Positions 1 through 8,915 of a stretch of DNA of 64,000 bases are shown in pieces. Origin of the DNA: Lysobacter gummosus (GTDB taxonomy: Bacteria > Pseudomonadota > Gammaproteobacteria > Xanthomonadales > Xanthomonadaceae); contig NZ_CP011131.1 in assembly GCF_001442805.1 (NCBI RefSeq), positions 186,001-250,000 on the forward strand, read 5' to 3'. Below the pieces are notes generated by a model. That model had not been told where the DNA came from. It made no database searches and worked only from the letters and a program-made list of their open reading frames with translations. Position numbers and translations under genes: made by a program. Every line of letters begins with the position of its first letter. Position 1 is the stretch's first letter.

Positions 1-69
1 ACGCGAGTACCGGGCTTCGGATGTGACCGGCTAAACGACTGCGCGAACGCTTTCGCCTCGCCCCCGACA

Positions 70-93
70 CGCGCCGGCCCGATGGCCGGCGCG
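70..93 (-). terminator. GC hairpin downstream of the first TonB receptor
   Basis: A perfect 10-bp inverted repeat (CGCGCCGGCC, loop CGAT, GGCCGGCGCG) lies about 30 bases past the stop of the receptor gene. No T-run follows in the direction of transcription, so it may be a weak or factor-assisted terminator, or only an mRNA-stabilising hairpin. Nothing else is recognised in bases 1-125. Confidence 0.4.
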
Positions 94-125
94 CGCGGTG
101 TTGCATCGATTGCGGAAAACGCCAA

Positions 126-2738
126 TCAGAACTTGAAGCGGAACGAGGCCATGAAGCGACGGCCGGTGTGGAAACGCTGCGCCACCAGTTCTTCGCGGCC
201 CAGGTACTGCAGATACTCTTCGTCGAGCAGATTCATGCCTTCCAGCGACACGGTCAGGCGTTCGTCGAAGGTCCAGCTCACGCTCGCGCCGAGTTCGGCG
301 TAATCGTTGACGCTGGCCGGCGGCGCGCCGGCGACGTAACCGCCGGCCAGGTAATCGCTGCGCCAGTTGTACGACAGACGCGCCGCGAACGGGCCGCGCT
401 CGTAGTACGGGCTGATCGCGACGCTGTCGCGCGACTGGTACGGCAGCTTGGTGCCGCCGGAGCCTTCGCCGTCGGCGTAGGTGTAGTTCGCGGTCAGGCC
501 GAAGCCGGTGTCGCCGAAGGGCTGCTGATAGCTCAGGTTGAAGCCCTTGACCTTGCCCTTGCCGGCGTTCTTCGGACGGATGATGCTGTAGTCGCAGAAG
601 CCGTCGGTGGTGCAGCCGTTGGTGCCGACGATCTGGCTCTGGTAACGGTCCGGCGTGGTCTGGGCGTTGGAGTTGAACTGACGCTCGGTCGCCGCGTCGC
701 TGGAGATGTAATTGTCGATGTCCTTGTAGAACACCGACGCCGCCAACACCGCCTGCGGGGCGAAGTACCACTCGGCCGACAGGTTGAAGTTGGTCGATTC
801 GTACGGATCCAGGTCCGAATTGCCGCCCGAGCCGGTGAAGGTCGAATCGTTGAGGAAGGTGTTGTGCGTGAGCTGGTTGTACGGAGCCCACGCCACCACC
901 TTGGCCGCGCCGAAGCGGAACAGCACGTCCGCGCCGGTGTCGTAGACCACGTTCAACGACGGCAGGGTGAAGTCTTGCTTCTTCGAGGTGTGGCGCTGCT
1001 TGGACGCGAGGTTGTCCAGGCTCGGCGCGCCGCCGGGCTCGAAGGCCACCGCGTCGGTCTTGGATTCGACGTAACGCACGCCGAAGTTGCCGCGCCATCC
1101 GCCCGAGGAGAAGTCCAGCTGCGCGTAACCGGCGGTGTTGGTCTGCTCGACGTTGAAGGTGTTGTTGAGGAAGCTGCCGGCGTCCGGACGCAGGATGCCG
1201 CGGTACTGGTTGACGTAGTCGATGACGTTCTGGCGGCCGACCTGGACGTGGCGGCCCGAGCCGTCGTTGAGATCGCGCAGGCTGGTCGCGCCGATGGTGC
1301 CGACGGTGTTCAGATCGGCGACCGGCAGGCCCACGTACACGTTCTGCACGTAGTCTTCTTCGTGCTTGCCGCGACGCACGCCGAACTGCAGGTTGTTGAA
1401 CACGCTGTCGAAGCGGACGTTGAAGTCCACCTGGGCGTAGTTGTCCTTGGTCTCGGTGTCGATCACACCGTAGTTGCCCATGAAGCCGTCGCCGGCCCAG
1501 TTGGCCGGGTTCTGCGCCGCGGCCGGGTTGTCGAAGCTCAGGCCGCGCTTGGCGTCCCAGCTGTAGCCGCCCATGAAGACCGGTTCGATGAACCACTGTT
1601 CCAGGGTGTTGTCGGACTTGCTCGCGCCGATCTGGCCGGACACGCCCCAGGTATCGGTCTGATACTTGCCGTGCAGGTCCACGCCCTTGGTGACGGGCTC
1701 GGAGGCGCGCACGTTGTTGTCGTAGAACACCGGATTGGCGTTGCTGTGGCCGCCGGTGGCGACGCCGCCGGAGGTGGTGAGGCGATCGACCGCGGCCGGG
1801 CGCTGGGTCAGGAAGTTGTAGACCGACTGGTTGTAGTTGTCGAAACTTTCCTTGATGTACAGCCCGCTCAGGCCGAACTCCAGTTCGTCGCTGGGCTTGA
1901 ACTGCAGGTTGACGTTGACGCTGTCGCGCTTGCGGCTCTGCTGGAACCAGGCGGCGTTGATGAAGTTCGGCACGTCGATGTCGGCCGCAGCTCCCGTCTG
2001 GTTCGGGAACGCGCTGGCCTTGACGTAGCCGAACACTTCCGTGCCCTGGCGATCGACGTCTTCTTCGAAATGCTGCGCGGCGATGTTGAAGCCGAAGTTG
2101 CTGTCGGCGTTCTTCCAGCTGTAGACGATCGAACCGCTGGGACGGGTGTCGCCGCCCTGATCGTTCTTGTTGAAGCTCAGGGAGCCGGCGATGGAGTTGG
2201 CGTCCATGTCCAGCGGCTGACGGGTGTGCATGAGCACGGTGCCGCCCAGGCTGCCTTCGGTGATGCGCGCCTCGGAGGACTTGATCACTTCCAGGCGGCC
2301 GAGGATTTCCGGCGCGAGCAGGGTGTAGTCGAAGCCGCGGTTGGGCTGCTCGCCGTACAACCAGATCGATTGCGCGACCGGATGGTTGTCGAGGAAGGTC
2401 AGGTTGAGGCTGGGGTCGGTGCCGTCGATGCTGACGCGTTCGCCCTGGCCGAAACGGCGGTCGAGCGAGACGCCGGGAATCTGCGACATCGCTTCGGCGA
2501 CGTTGGTGTTGGCGAACTTGCCGATGTCCTCGGCGGTGATCGCCTCCGACACGGTCACGTTGGCCCGCTTGGTGTCGAGCGACTTTTCCAGGCTGGCGCG
2601 GATGCCGGTGACGACGACGGCGTCGAGGTCGGTGGCCTGCGTTGCGGCGGGCTGGGCGTCTTGAGCGATCGCCAGGCCGGGGCCCATGCATAGAGCTGCG
2701 ACGATGCTGGCTGACAAGATGGTCTTGCGCGCTTTCAT
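126..2738 (-). CDS. TonB-dependent receptor (carbohydrate type), paralog 1
   Basis: Predicted 870-residue outer-membrane active transporter that would import a bulky substrate, probably an oligosaccharide, using TonB energy. Residues 1-26 are a signal peptide ending AIAQ. A TonB box (DLDAVVVTG, about 37-45) is followed by a plug domain and a long beta-barrel ending in the aromatic RFKF. The plug motif IGKF-NTNVAEAM is characteristic of the large Xanthomonas/Caulobacter receptor class. The ATG at 2738 was chosen because it opens the signal peptide and has GGGAGGAAC just upstream; the open frame extends further but without signal sequence. It is a close paralog of the next gene, both starting MKARKTILSAS. 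Linkage to a glucokinase and a sugar permease suggests a glucose- or amino-sugar-containing ligand; this is inference. Confidence 0.93.
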   Translation of the reverse strand: MKARKTILSASIVAALCMGPGLAIAQDAQPAATQATDLDAVVVTGIRASLEKSLDTKRANVTVSEAITAEDIGKFANTNVAEAMSQIPGVSLDRRFGQGERVSIDGTDPSLNLTFLDNHPVAQSIWLYGEQPNRGFDYTLLAPEILGRLEVIKSSEARITEGSLGGTVLMHTRQPLDMDANSIAGSLSFNKNDQGGDTRPSGSIVYSWKNADSNFGFNIAAQHFEEDVDRQGTEVFGYVKASAFPNQTGAAADIDVPNFINAAWFQQSRKRDSVNVNLQFKPSDELEFGLSGLYIKESFDNYNQSVYNFLTQRPAAVDRLTTSGGVATGGHSNANPVFYDNNVRASEPVTKGVDLHGKYQTDTWGVSGQIGASKSDNTLEQWFIEPVFMGGYSWDAKRGLSFDNPAAAQNPANWAGDGFMGNYGVIDTETKDNYAQVDFNVRFDSVFNNLQFGVRRGKHEEDYVQNVYVGLPVADLNTVGTIGATSLRDLNDGSGRHVQVGRQNVIDYVNQYRGILRPDAGSFLNNTFNVEQTNTAGYAQLDFSSGGWRGNFGVRYVESKTDAVAFEPGGAPSLDNLASKQRHTSKKQDFTLPSLNVVYDTGADVLFRFGAAKVVAWAPYNQLTHNTFLNDSTFTGSGGNSDLDPYESTNFNLSAEWYFAPQAVLAASVFYKDIDNYISSDAATERQFNSNAQTTPDRYQSQIVGTNGCTTDGFCDYSIIRPKNAGKGKVKGFNLSYQQPFGDTGFGLTANYTYADGEGSGGTKLPYQSRDSVAISPYYERGPFAARLSYNWRSDYLAGGYVAGAPPASVNDYAELGASVSWTFDERLTVSLEGMNLLDEEYLQYLGREELVAQRFHTGRRFMASFRFKF

Positions 2739-2784
2739 TTTGTTCCTCCCTCGGGCGGTGATGGCTCTACGATCGTCCGGGAAC

Positions 2785-2799
2785 CGGTTCGTCGCGAAG
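2785..2799 (-). promoter_or_regulatory. Shared upstream element of the two TonB receptors (copy 1)
   Basis: The 15-mer CGGTTCGTCGCGAAG lies 47 bases before the receptor start and is repeated exactly at 5704-5718, 51 bases before the second receptor. It contains the dyad TTCG-TCG-CGAA. Both copies follow a GATCGWCCGGG stretch on the start-proximal side. It could be an operator, a promoter part, or simply retained identity from a duplication. Apart from it, bases 2739-2980 show no gene. Confidence 0.45.
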
Positions 2800-2980
2800 T
2801 CCTGTTTTCGTTGCGAAACGTTTTTGATTCGATGCCTTGCGCGACACGGTGGCGGGTGACCGCCCGGCCGCGCCGGATGTTGCCGATACCGCTTACCGCT
2901 TCGTCGCGCCGCCGCGTGCAATGCGCGGCGGTGCGCCGTTTACCGCTGCGTCGCCGGCCGCGCCGGCGACGAAGGTGGGG

Positions 2981-5653
2981 TCAGAACGAAAAACTCATCG
3001 ACGCCATGTAGCGGCGGCCGCTGGTGTATTCGTTCAAGGGCAGGCTCTTGTCGCCCAGGTACTGCGTGTACTTCTCGTTGAGCAGGTTCTGCGCGTCCAG
3101 GCGCACGGTGCAGTGCTCGTTGAACGCCCAGCCGACGCTGGCGCCCAGGTCGGTGTAGTCGTCCACGCTCGCCGGCGGCGCGCCGGCGACGTAACCGCCG
3201 GCCAGGTAATGGCTGCGCCAGCCGTAGCTGATGCGCGCGGTCAGCGGACCCTTCTCGTAATACGGGCTGACCGTCACCGATTCCTTGGACTGATACGGCA
3301 GCTCATCGCCCTGCTCGCTCTTGCCCTTGGCGTAGGTGTAGTTGCTGGTGATGCCGAAACCGGTTTCGCCGAACGGCATCTGCAGGGCCAGGTTGAAACC
3401 CTTGATGGTCGCCGCGCCGCCGTTGCGCGGACGCAGCACCGCGTAATCGCAGAAGCCGTCGGCAGTGCAGCCGTTGCGGCCCAGCAGGGCGCTGTTCCAG
3501 CGCGCCGGATCGATGTCGCGCAGGGAGTTGAAGTAACGCTCCTTGCCGTTGTCCAGGTTCACGAAGTTGCTGATGTCCTTGTAGAACACCGACAAGGCCA
3601 GCGCCGATTCGGGCGCGAAGTACCACTCCAGCGACGCGTTGAAGTTGTTGGACTGATACGGATCGAGCTTGGAGTTGCCGCCCGTGCCGGTGAGCAGGCC
3701 GTCGTCGAGGAAGGTCGCGTCCACCAGCTGGCGGTACGGCGCCCAGGCCACCACCTTGGAGGCGCTGGCGCGGATCACCCAGTCGTCGGCGATGTCGTAG
3801 ACCACGTTGAGCGAAGGCAGCCAGTAGTCGTTCTTGTTGCTGCGCGTGACCCACCATCCGGCCTGAGCCGGCAGCACCGGCTGGCTGCCGGCGAGCTCGT
3901 AGCTGCTGGTTTCGATATCGGCCTGGACATGACGCACGCCAACGTTGCCGTGCAGGCGGTCCTGGCTGAAGTTCAGCTGCGCATAGGCCGCGGTGTTGGT
4001 CTGCTCGACGTGGAAGGTGTTGTTGAGGTAGTTGCCCGGATCGCTGTTGTTGAACGAGTAATCGATGTTGCGGCCGTTGACCCAGCCGATCACGTCGCTG
4101 CGGCTGAGCTGCAGGTGGTGCGCGTGGCTGGGCGAGAAGCCGCCGAAATCCTTGAGGATGTCGGTGTAGCCGGAGGTGCCGATGTCGGCCAGGGTGGTGT
4201 TGGCGGCGATGTCGAACACGTTGAGGCTGTTGGACTCCTCGTGCTTGTGCCGGCGCAGGCCCACTTCCAACTGGTTGAAGAAGCCGTTGAAGTTGACGCT
4301 GAAATCGACCTGGGCGTAGCGGTCCTTGGCCTCGATCTGGAAGAAGTTGACGTTGCCGATCGAATCGGTGGCGCCCCAGTTGCGCGGATCGCGCGAGCCG
4401 GCGAGGTCGTCGAAGAACACGCCCTTGCCGATGTCCCAGCGGTAGGCGCCGGTGTAGGTCGACTGCAACAAGTACGTGCGCATGTTGTCGTTGGTGGCCT
4501 TGCTCTGGCCGACCTGACCGTTGATCTTCCAGCCATCGCCGCGGAAGCTGCCGCGCAGGTCCACGCCCTTGGTTTCCACTTCCGACACGCGCGCGTTGGC
4601 GTCGTAGAACACCCGCGCGTTCGGCCCGGAGTGGCCGCTGGTGACCACGTTGTTGGCGCCGAGCTTGAGCTGATCGACCGAGTCGGCGCGATCGCTGAGG
4701 AAGTTGTAGACCGACTGGTTGTAGTTGTCGAAGCTTTCCTTGATGTACAGCGTGTCGAGGTTGAACTCCAGCGCGCTGCTCGGCTTGAACTGCAGGTTCA
4801 GCGCGACGCTGTCGCGTTCGCGATCCTGCTGGAACCAGGCGGCGTTGACGAAGTTCGGCACGCGCGCGCCGGCCGGAACTTGCGCGGCGGCGTTGGGAAA
4901 CGTCGACGGCGGCACGTAGCTGAAGATCTCCACGCCCTGGCGGTCCACGCGTTCTTCGAAATGCTGCGCGGCGACGTTGAAGCCGAAGGTTTCCTGCGCG
5001 TTTTTCCAGCTGTACAAAGCCGAGGCGGTGGGTTTGCCCTTGCTGGCCTGGTCGTTGTAGCTGTAGCCGATGGTGCCGCTGAAGGTGTTGGCGTCCAGGT
5101 CCAGGGGCTTGCGCGTATACATCAGCACGGTGCCGCCGAGGCTGCCTTCGGGCAGCTTGGCTTCCGGCGATTTATAGACTTCCATGCGCCCGATCAGTTC
5201 GGACGCGATCAGGGTGTGGTCGAAGCCGCGATTGGGCTGCTCGCCGTGCAGCCACGGCGTTTGCGCCAGCGGATGGCCGTCGAGAAAGGTCAGGTTGAGG
5301 CTGGGGTCGGTGCCGTCGATGCTGACGCGCTCGCCCTGGCCGAAACGGCGGTCGATGGTGACGCCGGGAATCTGCGTCATCGCTTCGGCGACGTTGGTGT
5401 TGGGAAATTTGCCGATGTCCTCGGCGGTGATCGCCTCGACCACGGCGTCGGCGCTGCGCTTGGTCTCCAACGATTTTTGCAGACTGGCGCGGATGCCTTG
5501 CACCACCACCGCGTCGATGTCGGTCGCATCCGTCGCCGGCTTGGCGTCTTGAGCGGAGGTGGCCTGCGCGGCGTCCTGTGCCGGGGCGATGGACGAAGCC
5601 ATCGCCAAAATCGCGAAGATGCTGGCGGACAGGATGGTTTTGCGCGCTTTCAT
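2981..5653 (-). CDS. TonB-dependent receptor (carbohydrate type), paralog 2
   Basis: Predicted 890-residue outer-membrane receptor, tandem paralog of the preceding gene. The signal peptide (1-26, ending IAPAQ) starts with the same MKARKTILSAS. The TonB box DIDAVVVQG is at about 45-53, followed by the plug motif IGKFPNTNVAEAM and a barrel ending SMSFSF. The two proteins share many blocks along their length (for example SFDNYNQSVYNFL, YLAGGYVAGAPPASV) but differ in loops, as expected for paralogs with different ligands. It starts at ATG 5653, after a GGAGGAG-like site. It lies downstream of the glucokinase gene on the same strand with a 194-base gap holding the shared 15-mer, so it probably has its own promoter. 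Confidence 0.93.
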   Translation of the reverse strand: MKARKTILSASIFAILAMASSIAPAQDAAQATSAQDAKPATDATDIDAVVVQGIRASLQKSLETKRSADAVVEAITAEDIGKFPNTNVAEAMTQIPGVTIDRRFGQGERVSIDGTDPSLNLTFLDGHPLAQTPWLHGEQPNRGFDHTLIASELIGRMEVYKSPEAKLPEGSLGGTVLMYTRKPLDLDANTFSGTIGYSYNDQASKGKPTASALYSWKNAQETFGFNVAAQHFEERVDRQGVEIFSYVPPSTFPNAAAQVPAGARVPNFVNAAWFQQDRERDSVALNLQFKPSSALEFNLDTLYIKESFDNYNQSVYNFLSDRADSVDQLKLGANNVVTSGHSGPNARVFYDANARVSEVETKGVDLRGSFRGDGWKINGQVGQSKATNDNMRTYLLQSTYTGAYRWDIGKGVFFDDLAGSRDPRNWGATDSIGNVNFFQIEAKDRYAQVDFSVNFNGFFNQLEVGLRRHKHEESNSLNVFDIAANTTLADIGTSGYTDILKDFGGFSPSHAHHLQLSRSDVIGWVNGRNIDYSFNNSDPGNYLNNTFHVEQTNTAAYAQLNFSQDRLHGNVGVRHVQADIETSSYELAGSQPVLPAQAGWWVTRSNKNDYWLPSLNVVYDIADDWVIRASASKVVAWAPYRQLVDATFLDDGLLTGTGGNSKLDPYQSNNFNASLEWYFAPESALALSVFYKDISNFVNLDNGKERYFNSLRDIDPARWNSALLGRNGCTADGFCDYAVLRPRNGGAATIKGFNLALQMPFGETGFGITSNYTYAKGKSEQGDELPYQSKESVTVSPYYEKGPLTARISYGWRSHYLAGGYVAGAPPASVDDYTDLGASVGWAFNEHCTVRLDAQNLLNEKYTQYLGDKSLPLNEYTSGRRYMASMSFSF

Positions 5654-5703
5654 TGGCTACTCCTCCCTCGACATTGATTGGCTCGGCGATCGACCGGGCA
5701 GGT

Positions 5704-5718
5704 CGGTTCGTCGCGAAG
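5704..5718 (-). promoter_or_regulatory. Shared upstream element of the two TonB receptors (copy 2)
   Basis: Exact second copy of CGGTTCGTCGCGAAG, 51 bases before the second receptor start. The conserved position relative to both genes argues for a retained regulatory or promoter element. Its protein partner is unknown. Confidence 0.45.
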
Positions 5719-5847
5719 CCGGTTGTGCGAAATCAGGTGTGCAGCGGGTTGTTGCCGAACCGTTCCGGGCAGGCGTCGCCCGGTGTGCAGCGGTGTTTCG
5801 CGTTCGCCGCCCGCTCGCGGTGGGCGGGCGGCGTGGCGAATGCGCGG

Positions 5848-6909
5848 TTACTGCGGGTGTTGTCGCGGCGCGGCGAGAGCGTCTTGCCCGGACTGCGCCA
5901 GGTGTTCCAGGTACCAGCTCGCCGCGCCGATCACGCCGAGGCGTTCGTTCTCGATCAACCGCACCGGCACGCGTTCGAGCACCGGACGCATCACGCCCTT
6001 GTCGAGCATCCGCGCGTGGAATGCGCTGTCGGGCACGAAGTCCTTGAGCTGCGGCAGGATGCCGCCGGCGATGAACACCGCGTTGGCGCGGCTGATCACC
6101 ACCAGATCGCCGATCACGCTGCCCAGCAGCGCGCAGAAGGTCAGCACCGCTTCGCGGGCCAGCGCTTCGCCGCGACGGGCGGCTTCGGTGATCGCCGCCG
6201 GCGCGCGCAGCGAGGCTTCCACGCCGCTGAGCGTGCACAGCGCGCTGTAGAGGTTCACCAGCCCGGGGCCGGAGACGAAGTATTCCGTCGGCACGTGGGT
6301 CTGCCCGCGTTGCTGGGCCAGGCGCAGCATTTCCACTTCGCGGCCGTTGCCCGGCGCGAACGCGGTATGGCCCGGCTCGGTCGGCAGCACCACGGTGGAG
6401 TGGCCGTGCGGGATGCGCAGCGCCGCGCCCAGGCCGGTGCCCGGGCCGATCACCAGCACCGGGCCGGGACCTGGATCGGCTTCGCTCACGCCCGGCGTGA
6501 GCAGGGTGGAGTCGGCCGGCGCCATGCATTGCGCGGCGTTGGCGTTGGCCTGGAAATCGTTGATGACCAGCACTTCGTGCAGGCCCAGTTCGCCGCGCAG
6601 CTGCGACAGCGAGATGCGCCAGGGCAGATTGGAATTGACCACCTCGTCGTCGAGCACGACGCCGGCGGTGGCGATCACCACCCGGTCCACGCCGACGCCG
6701 TTGCCGGCGATGAATTCGGCCAGGATCGCGGCCAGGCCGGGATAGTCGGCGCACACGTATTTGCGGTGCGCGAGCACGGCCACGGTGGATTCGCCGCCAT
6801 AGCCCGGACGTACCAGGCCGACACGGGTGTGCGTACCGCCGACATCGGCGGCGATAAAAGTATTCATGTTCGCGGGCATTGTTCGCTTGAGCTGAGGCGC
6901 AGCGCTCAT
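5848..6909 (-). CDS. glk: Glucokinase (Glk family, not ROK)
   Basis: Predicted cytoplasmic kinase making glucose 6-phosphate from glucose and ATP. The N-terminal phosphate-binding motif ADVGGTHTR is present, then NDFQANA with the catalytic Asp, GPGTGLGAA, and PTEPGHTAF, in the order typical of bacterial Glk. From the ATG at 6909 the protein is 353 residues; starting at 6867 (MNTFIAADVGG) gives 339, nearer the usual length, and neither has a strong ribosome-binding site, so the start is uncertain. It is divergent from the sugar permease at 7338, with LacI-type operators between them, implying co-regulated uptake and phosphorylation of a sugar released in the periplasm. Confidence 0.93.
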   Translation of the reverse strand: MSAAPQLKRTMPANMNTFIAADVGGTHTRVGLVRPGYGGESTVAVLAHRKYVCADYPGLAAILAEFIAGNGVGVDRVVIATAGVVLDDEVVNSNLPWRISLSQLRGELGLHEVLVINDFQANANAAQCMAPADSTLLTPGVSEADPGPGPVLVIGPGTGLGAALRIPHGHSTVVLPTEPGHTAFAPGNGREVEMLRLAQQRGQTHVPTEYFVSGPGLVNLYSALCTLSGVEASLRAPAAITEAARRGEALAREAVLTFCALLGSVIGDLVVISRANAVFIAGGILPQLKDFVPDSAFHARMLDKGVMRPVLERVPVRLIENERLGVIGAASWYLEHLAQSGQDALAAPRQHPQ

Positions 6910-7075
6910 GCTCGCACCCATCCGCCCGGCGCGGTCGCGCCGATGCGTTCGCGCCGGGGCATCGAAACCCCGTGCCTGCTTTGCCCAAACAATGCCTTCA
7001 ACAGCCCGTCCCACTGCATGCGCCCTCCACGGCTGCCCATCGGTTTCCCCTGGCGGCGCCGAGATTGCTCCGGCT

Positions 7076-7091
7076 TTGACAACGTTGTCAA
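7076..7091. promoter_or_regulatory. LacI-type operator, perfect 16-bp palindrome
   Basis: TTGACAACGTTGTCAA is a perfect palindrome with a central CG, typical of LacI-family operators. It matches the form TGACARCGYTGTCA known for NagR-type regulators of N-acetylglucosamine genes. It sits between divergent glk and the sugar permease. An imperfect half-site (ACGTCGTCAA) follows immediately. The related operator at 26572-26585 suggests one regulator could serve both sugar loci. Confidence 0.7.
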
Positions 7092-7246
7092 CAAACGTCG
7101 TCAAAAGTGTCATCCGGCTGCGCAAACCGTGTGCTCGCTTCATTTTTAATGATGCGGCGCAACATGCCGTCGCGCGCCGGAGATCACGTTCTGGCGCGGG
7201 TTTCAGCCCATTCGTCCCGGTTCGGTTGGCAGGACCCGGGCAGATG

Positions 7247-7261
7247 TGACAACGTTGGGCA
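7247..7261. promoter_or_regulatory. Imperfect second LacI-type operator before the sugar permease
   Basis: TGACAACGTTGGGCA matches the left half and centre of the 7076 palindrome but has a degenerate right half. It is about 77 bases upstream of the permease start, so it could allow looping or direct blocking of that promoter. Confidence 0.45.
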
Positions 7262-7337
7262 GTCGCTTGTCGTGCCGGTCAACCGGGACAGGCGACGCGT
7301 GGCGGGCGTCACCCGCTGCTCTGGGAGGGGATGTCTC

Positions 7338-8654
7338 ATGTCGGTTTCCAACGCCAGCGCTCAGCCGCGGTATCTCGGCTCGATCGCGATCATCGGCGCG
7401 CTGTTCTTCGTGTTCGGTTTCGTCACCTGGCTCAACGGGCCGTTGATCACCTTCGCCCAGCTCGCTTTCGACCTCGACGAGGTCGGCGCCTTCCTGGTGC
7501 CGATGGCGTTCTATCTGTCGTACTTCTTCCTGGCCCTGCCGTCGTCGGCGATCCTGCGCCGCACCGGCATGAAGCGCGGCATGGCGCTGGGCCTGCTGGT
7601 CATGGCGATCGGCGCGGCGGTGTTCGGCGAGTACACCACCCAGCGCTGGTACCCGGGCGCGCTCGGCGGCCTGTTCGTGATCGGTGCGGGCCTGGCGGTG
7701 CTGCAGACCGCGGTCAATCCCTACATCAGCATCCTCGGCCCGATCGAAGGCGCGGCGCAGCGCATCGCGGTGATGGGCATCTGCAACAAGGTCGCCGGCA
7801 TCCTGGCGCCGCTGCTGCTGGGCGCGCTGGTGCTGCATGGCATGGGCGATCTGGCCGCGCAGGTGAAGGCGGCCGATCCTGCGACCAAGGCGCAGTTGCT
7901 CGACACCTTCGCTTCCAGCATCCACGCGCCGTATCTGGTCATGGCCGGATTGCTGGCGTTGCTGGCGGTCGGCGTGCTGTTCTCGCCGCTGCCGGAGCTG
8001 CGCGCGGCCGAGGCCAATCGCGCCTCGAACGGCGAAAACGGCGGCCGCGCCAACCTGTTCCAGTACCCGCACCTGTGGCTGGGCGCGCTGTGCATCTTCG
8101 TCTATGTCGGCGTGGAAGTGATGGCCGGCGACGCCATCGGCACCTACGGCCACAGCTTCGGCCTGCCGCTGGACAAGACCAAGTTCTTCACCTCGCTGAC
8201 GCTGGGCGGGATGCTGGTCGGCTATGTGGTCGGGCTGATCGTGATTCCGCGCTTCATCTCGCAGGAGCGTTATCTGAGCCTGTCGGCGGTGCTCGGCGTG
8301 GCGCTGTCGATCGGCGCCTTCGTCACTCACGGCTATGTGTCGGTGGCCTTCGTCGCCGCGCTGGGTTTCGCCAACGCGATGATGTGGCCGGCGATCTTCC
8401 CGCTGGGCATCCGCGGGCTGGGGCGGCACACCGAGGTCGGTTCGGCGGTGATGGTGATGGGTATCGCCGGCGGCGCGGTGGTGCCGCAGTTGTTCGCCGC
8501 GCTCAAGCAGCACATGGACTTCCAGCTGGTGTTCTTGCTGCTGATGGTGCCTTGCTATCTGTACATCCTGTACTTCGCCAAGGCCGGACATAAGGTCGGG
8601 CTGCGCGATCGCGGCGCGGTGTCGGATGGGGCGGTGGCGGCTTCTTCGAATTGA
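7338..8654 (+). CDS. Sugar MFS permease (FucP/NagP-like)
   Basis: Predicted 438-residue inner-membrane symporter of the FucP-type major facilitator group (fucose, glucose/galactose, N-acetylglucosamine). About 12 hydrophobic segments are visible. Family-like features are the N-terminal FVFGFVTWLNGPLI segment, the inter-helix R(R)TGMKRGM loop and the QTAVNPYISILGP helix. The ATG at 7338 was chosen because GGGAGGGG lies just upstream; an upstream in-frame extension looks non-coding. It is divergent from glk. It would move a monosaccharide from periplasm to cytoplasm for glucokinase. The exact sugar cannot be read from sequence; glucose or N-acetylglucosamine are the leading options. Confidence 0.9.
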   Translation: MSVSNASAQPRYLGSIAIIGALFFVFGFVTWLNGPLITFAQLAFDLDEVGAFLVPMAFYLSYFFLALPSSAILRRTGMKRGMALGLLVMAIGAAVFGEYTTQRWYPGALGGLFVIGAGLAVLQTAVNPYISILGPIEGAAQRIAVMGICNKVAGILAPLLLGALVLHGMGDLAAQVKAADPATKAQLLDTFASSIHAPYLVMAGLLALLAVGVLFSPLPELRAAEANRASNGENGGRANLFQYPHLWLGALCIFVYVGVEVMAGDAIGTYGHSFGLPLDKTKFFTSLTLGGMLVGYVVGLIVIPRFISQERYLSLSAVLGVALSIGAFVTHGYVSVAFVAALGFANAMMWPAIFPLGIRGLGRHTEVGSAVMVMGIAGGAVVPQLFAALKQHMDFQLVFLLLMVPCYLYILYFAKAGHKVGLRDRGAVSDGAVAASSN

Positions 8655-8670
8655 GGTTTGCGGGGGGAAG

Positions 8671-8790
8671 AGCAAAAGCAAATCCCCCTACCCCCCTTTT
8701 TCAAAGGGGGAATCCGGCCGACTTTGCGGGCCCACCGTTGCCGAGGCTGTTCCCCCCCTTTGAAAAAGGGGGGTAGGGGGGATTTGCTCT
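8671..8790. repeat. Inverted pair of C/G-rich REP-like elements
   Basis: Two roughly 38-base arms (8672-8710 and 8751-8788) are near-perfect inverted copies of an element containing AAATCCCCC, CCCCCC and TTTTTCAAAGGGGG, separated by about 40 bases. The same paired element is at 40073-40190. It is intergenic, between the permease and an acyltransferase. Each arm also holds its own dyad (CCCCCTTTGAAAAAGGGGG), as in REP/BIME elements. The rest of the gap to 8915 shows nothing recognisable. Confidence 0.8.
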
Positions 8791-8915
8791 TAAGCCCCAT
8801 CCCAGCCCATTCAGCCCCACCCGGACGGTCAAATTTTCACCATCGCGTTTAAAACGCCGCCGCCGCCCGCAATCGCCGCTGGCCGCTGCGACATCGCTTA
8901 GGTATCGTGCACACA

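Noticed and set aside
168..2693. Long open frame on the + strand opposite the first TonB receptor
   Set aside because: It is an antisense frame caused by high GC and biased third positions; the minus-strand frame has signal peptide, TonB box and barrel.
2837..5677. 946-codon + strand frame opposite the second TonB receptor
   Set aside because: Antisense shadow; low-complexity Ala/Val/Arg/Gly composition and no family features.
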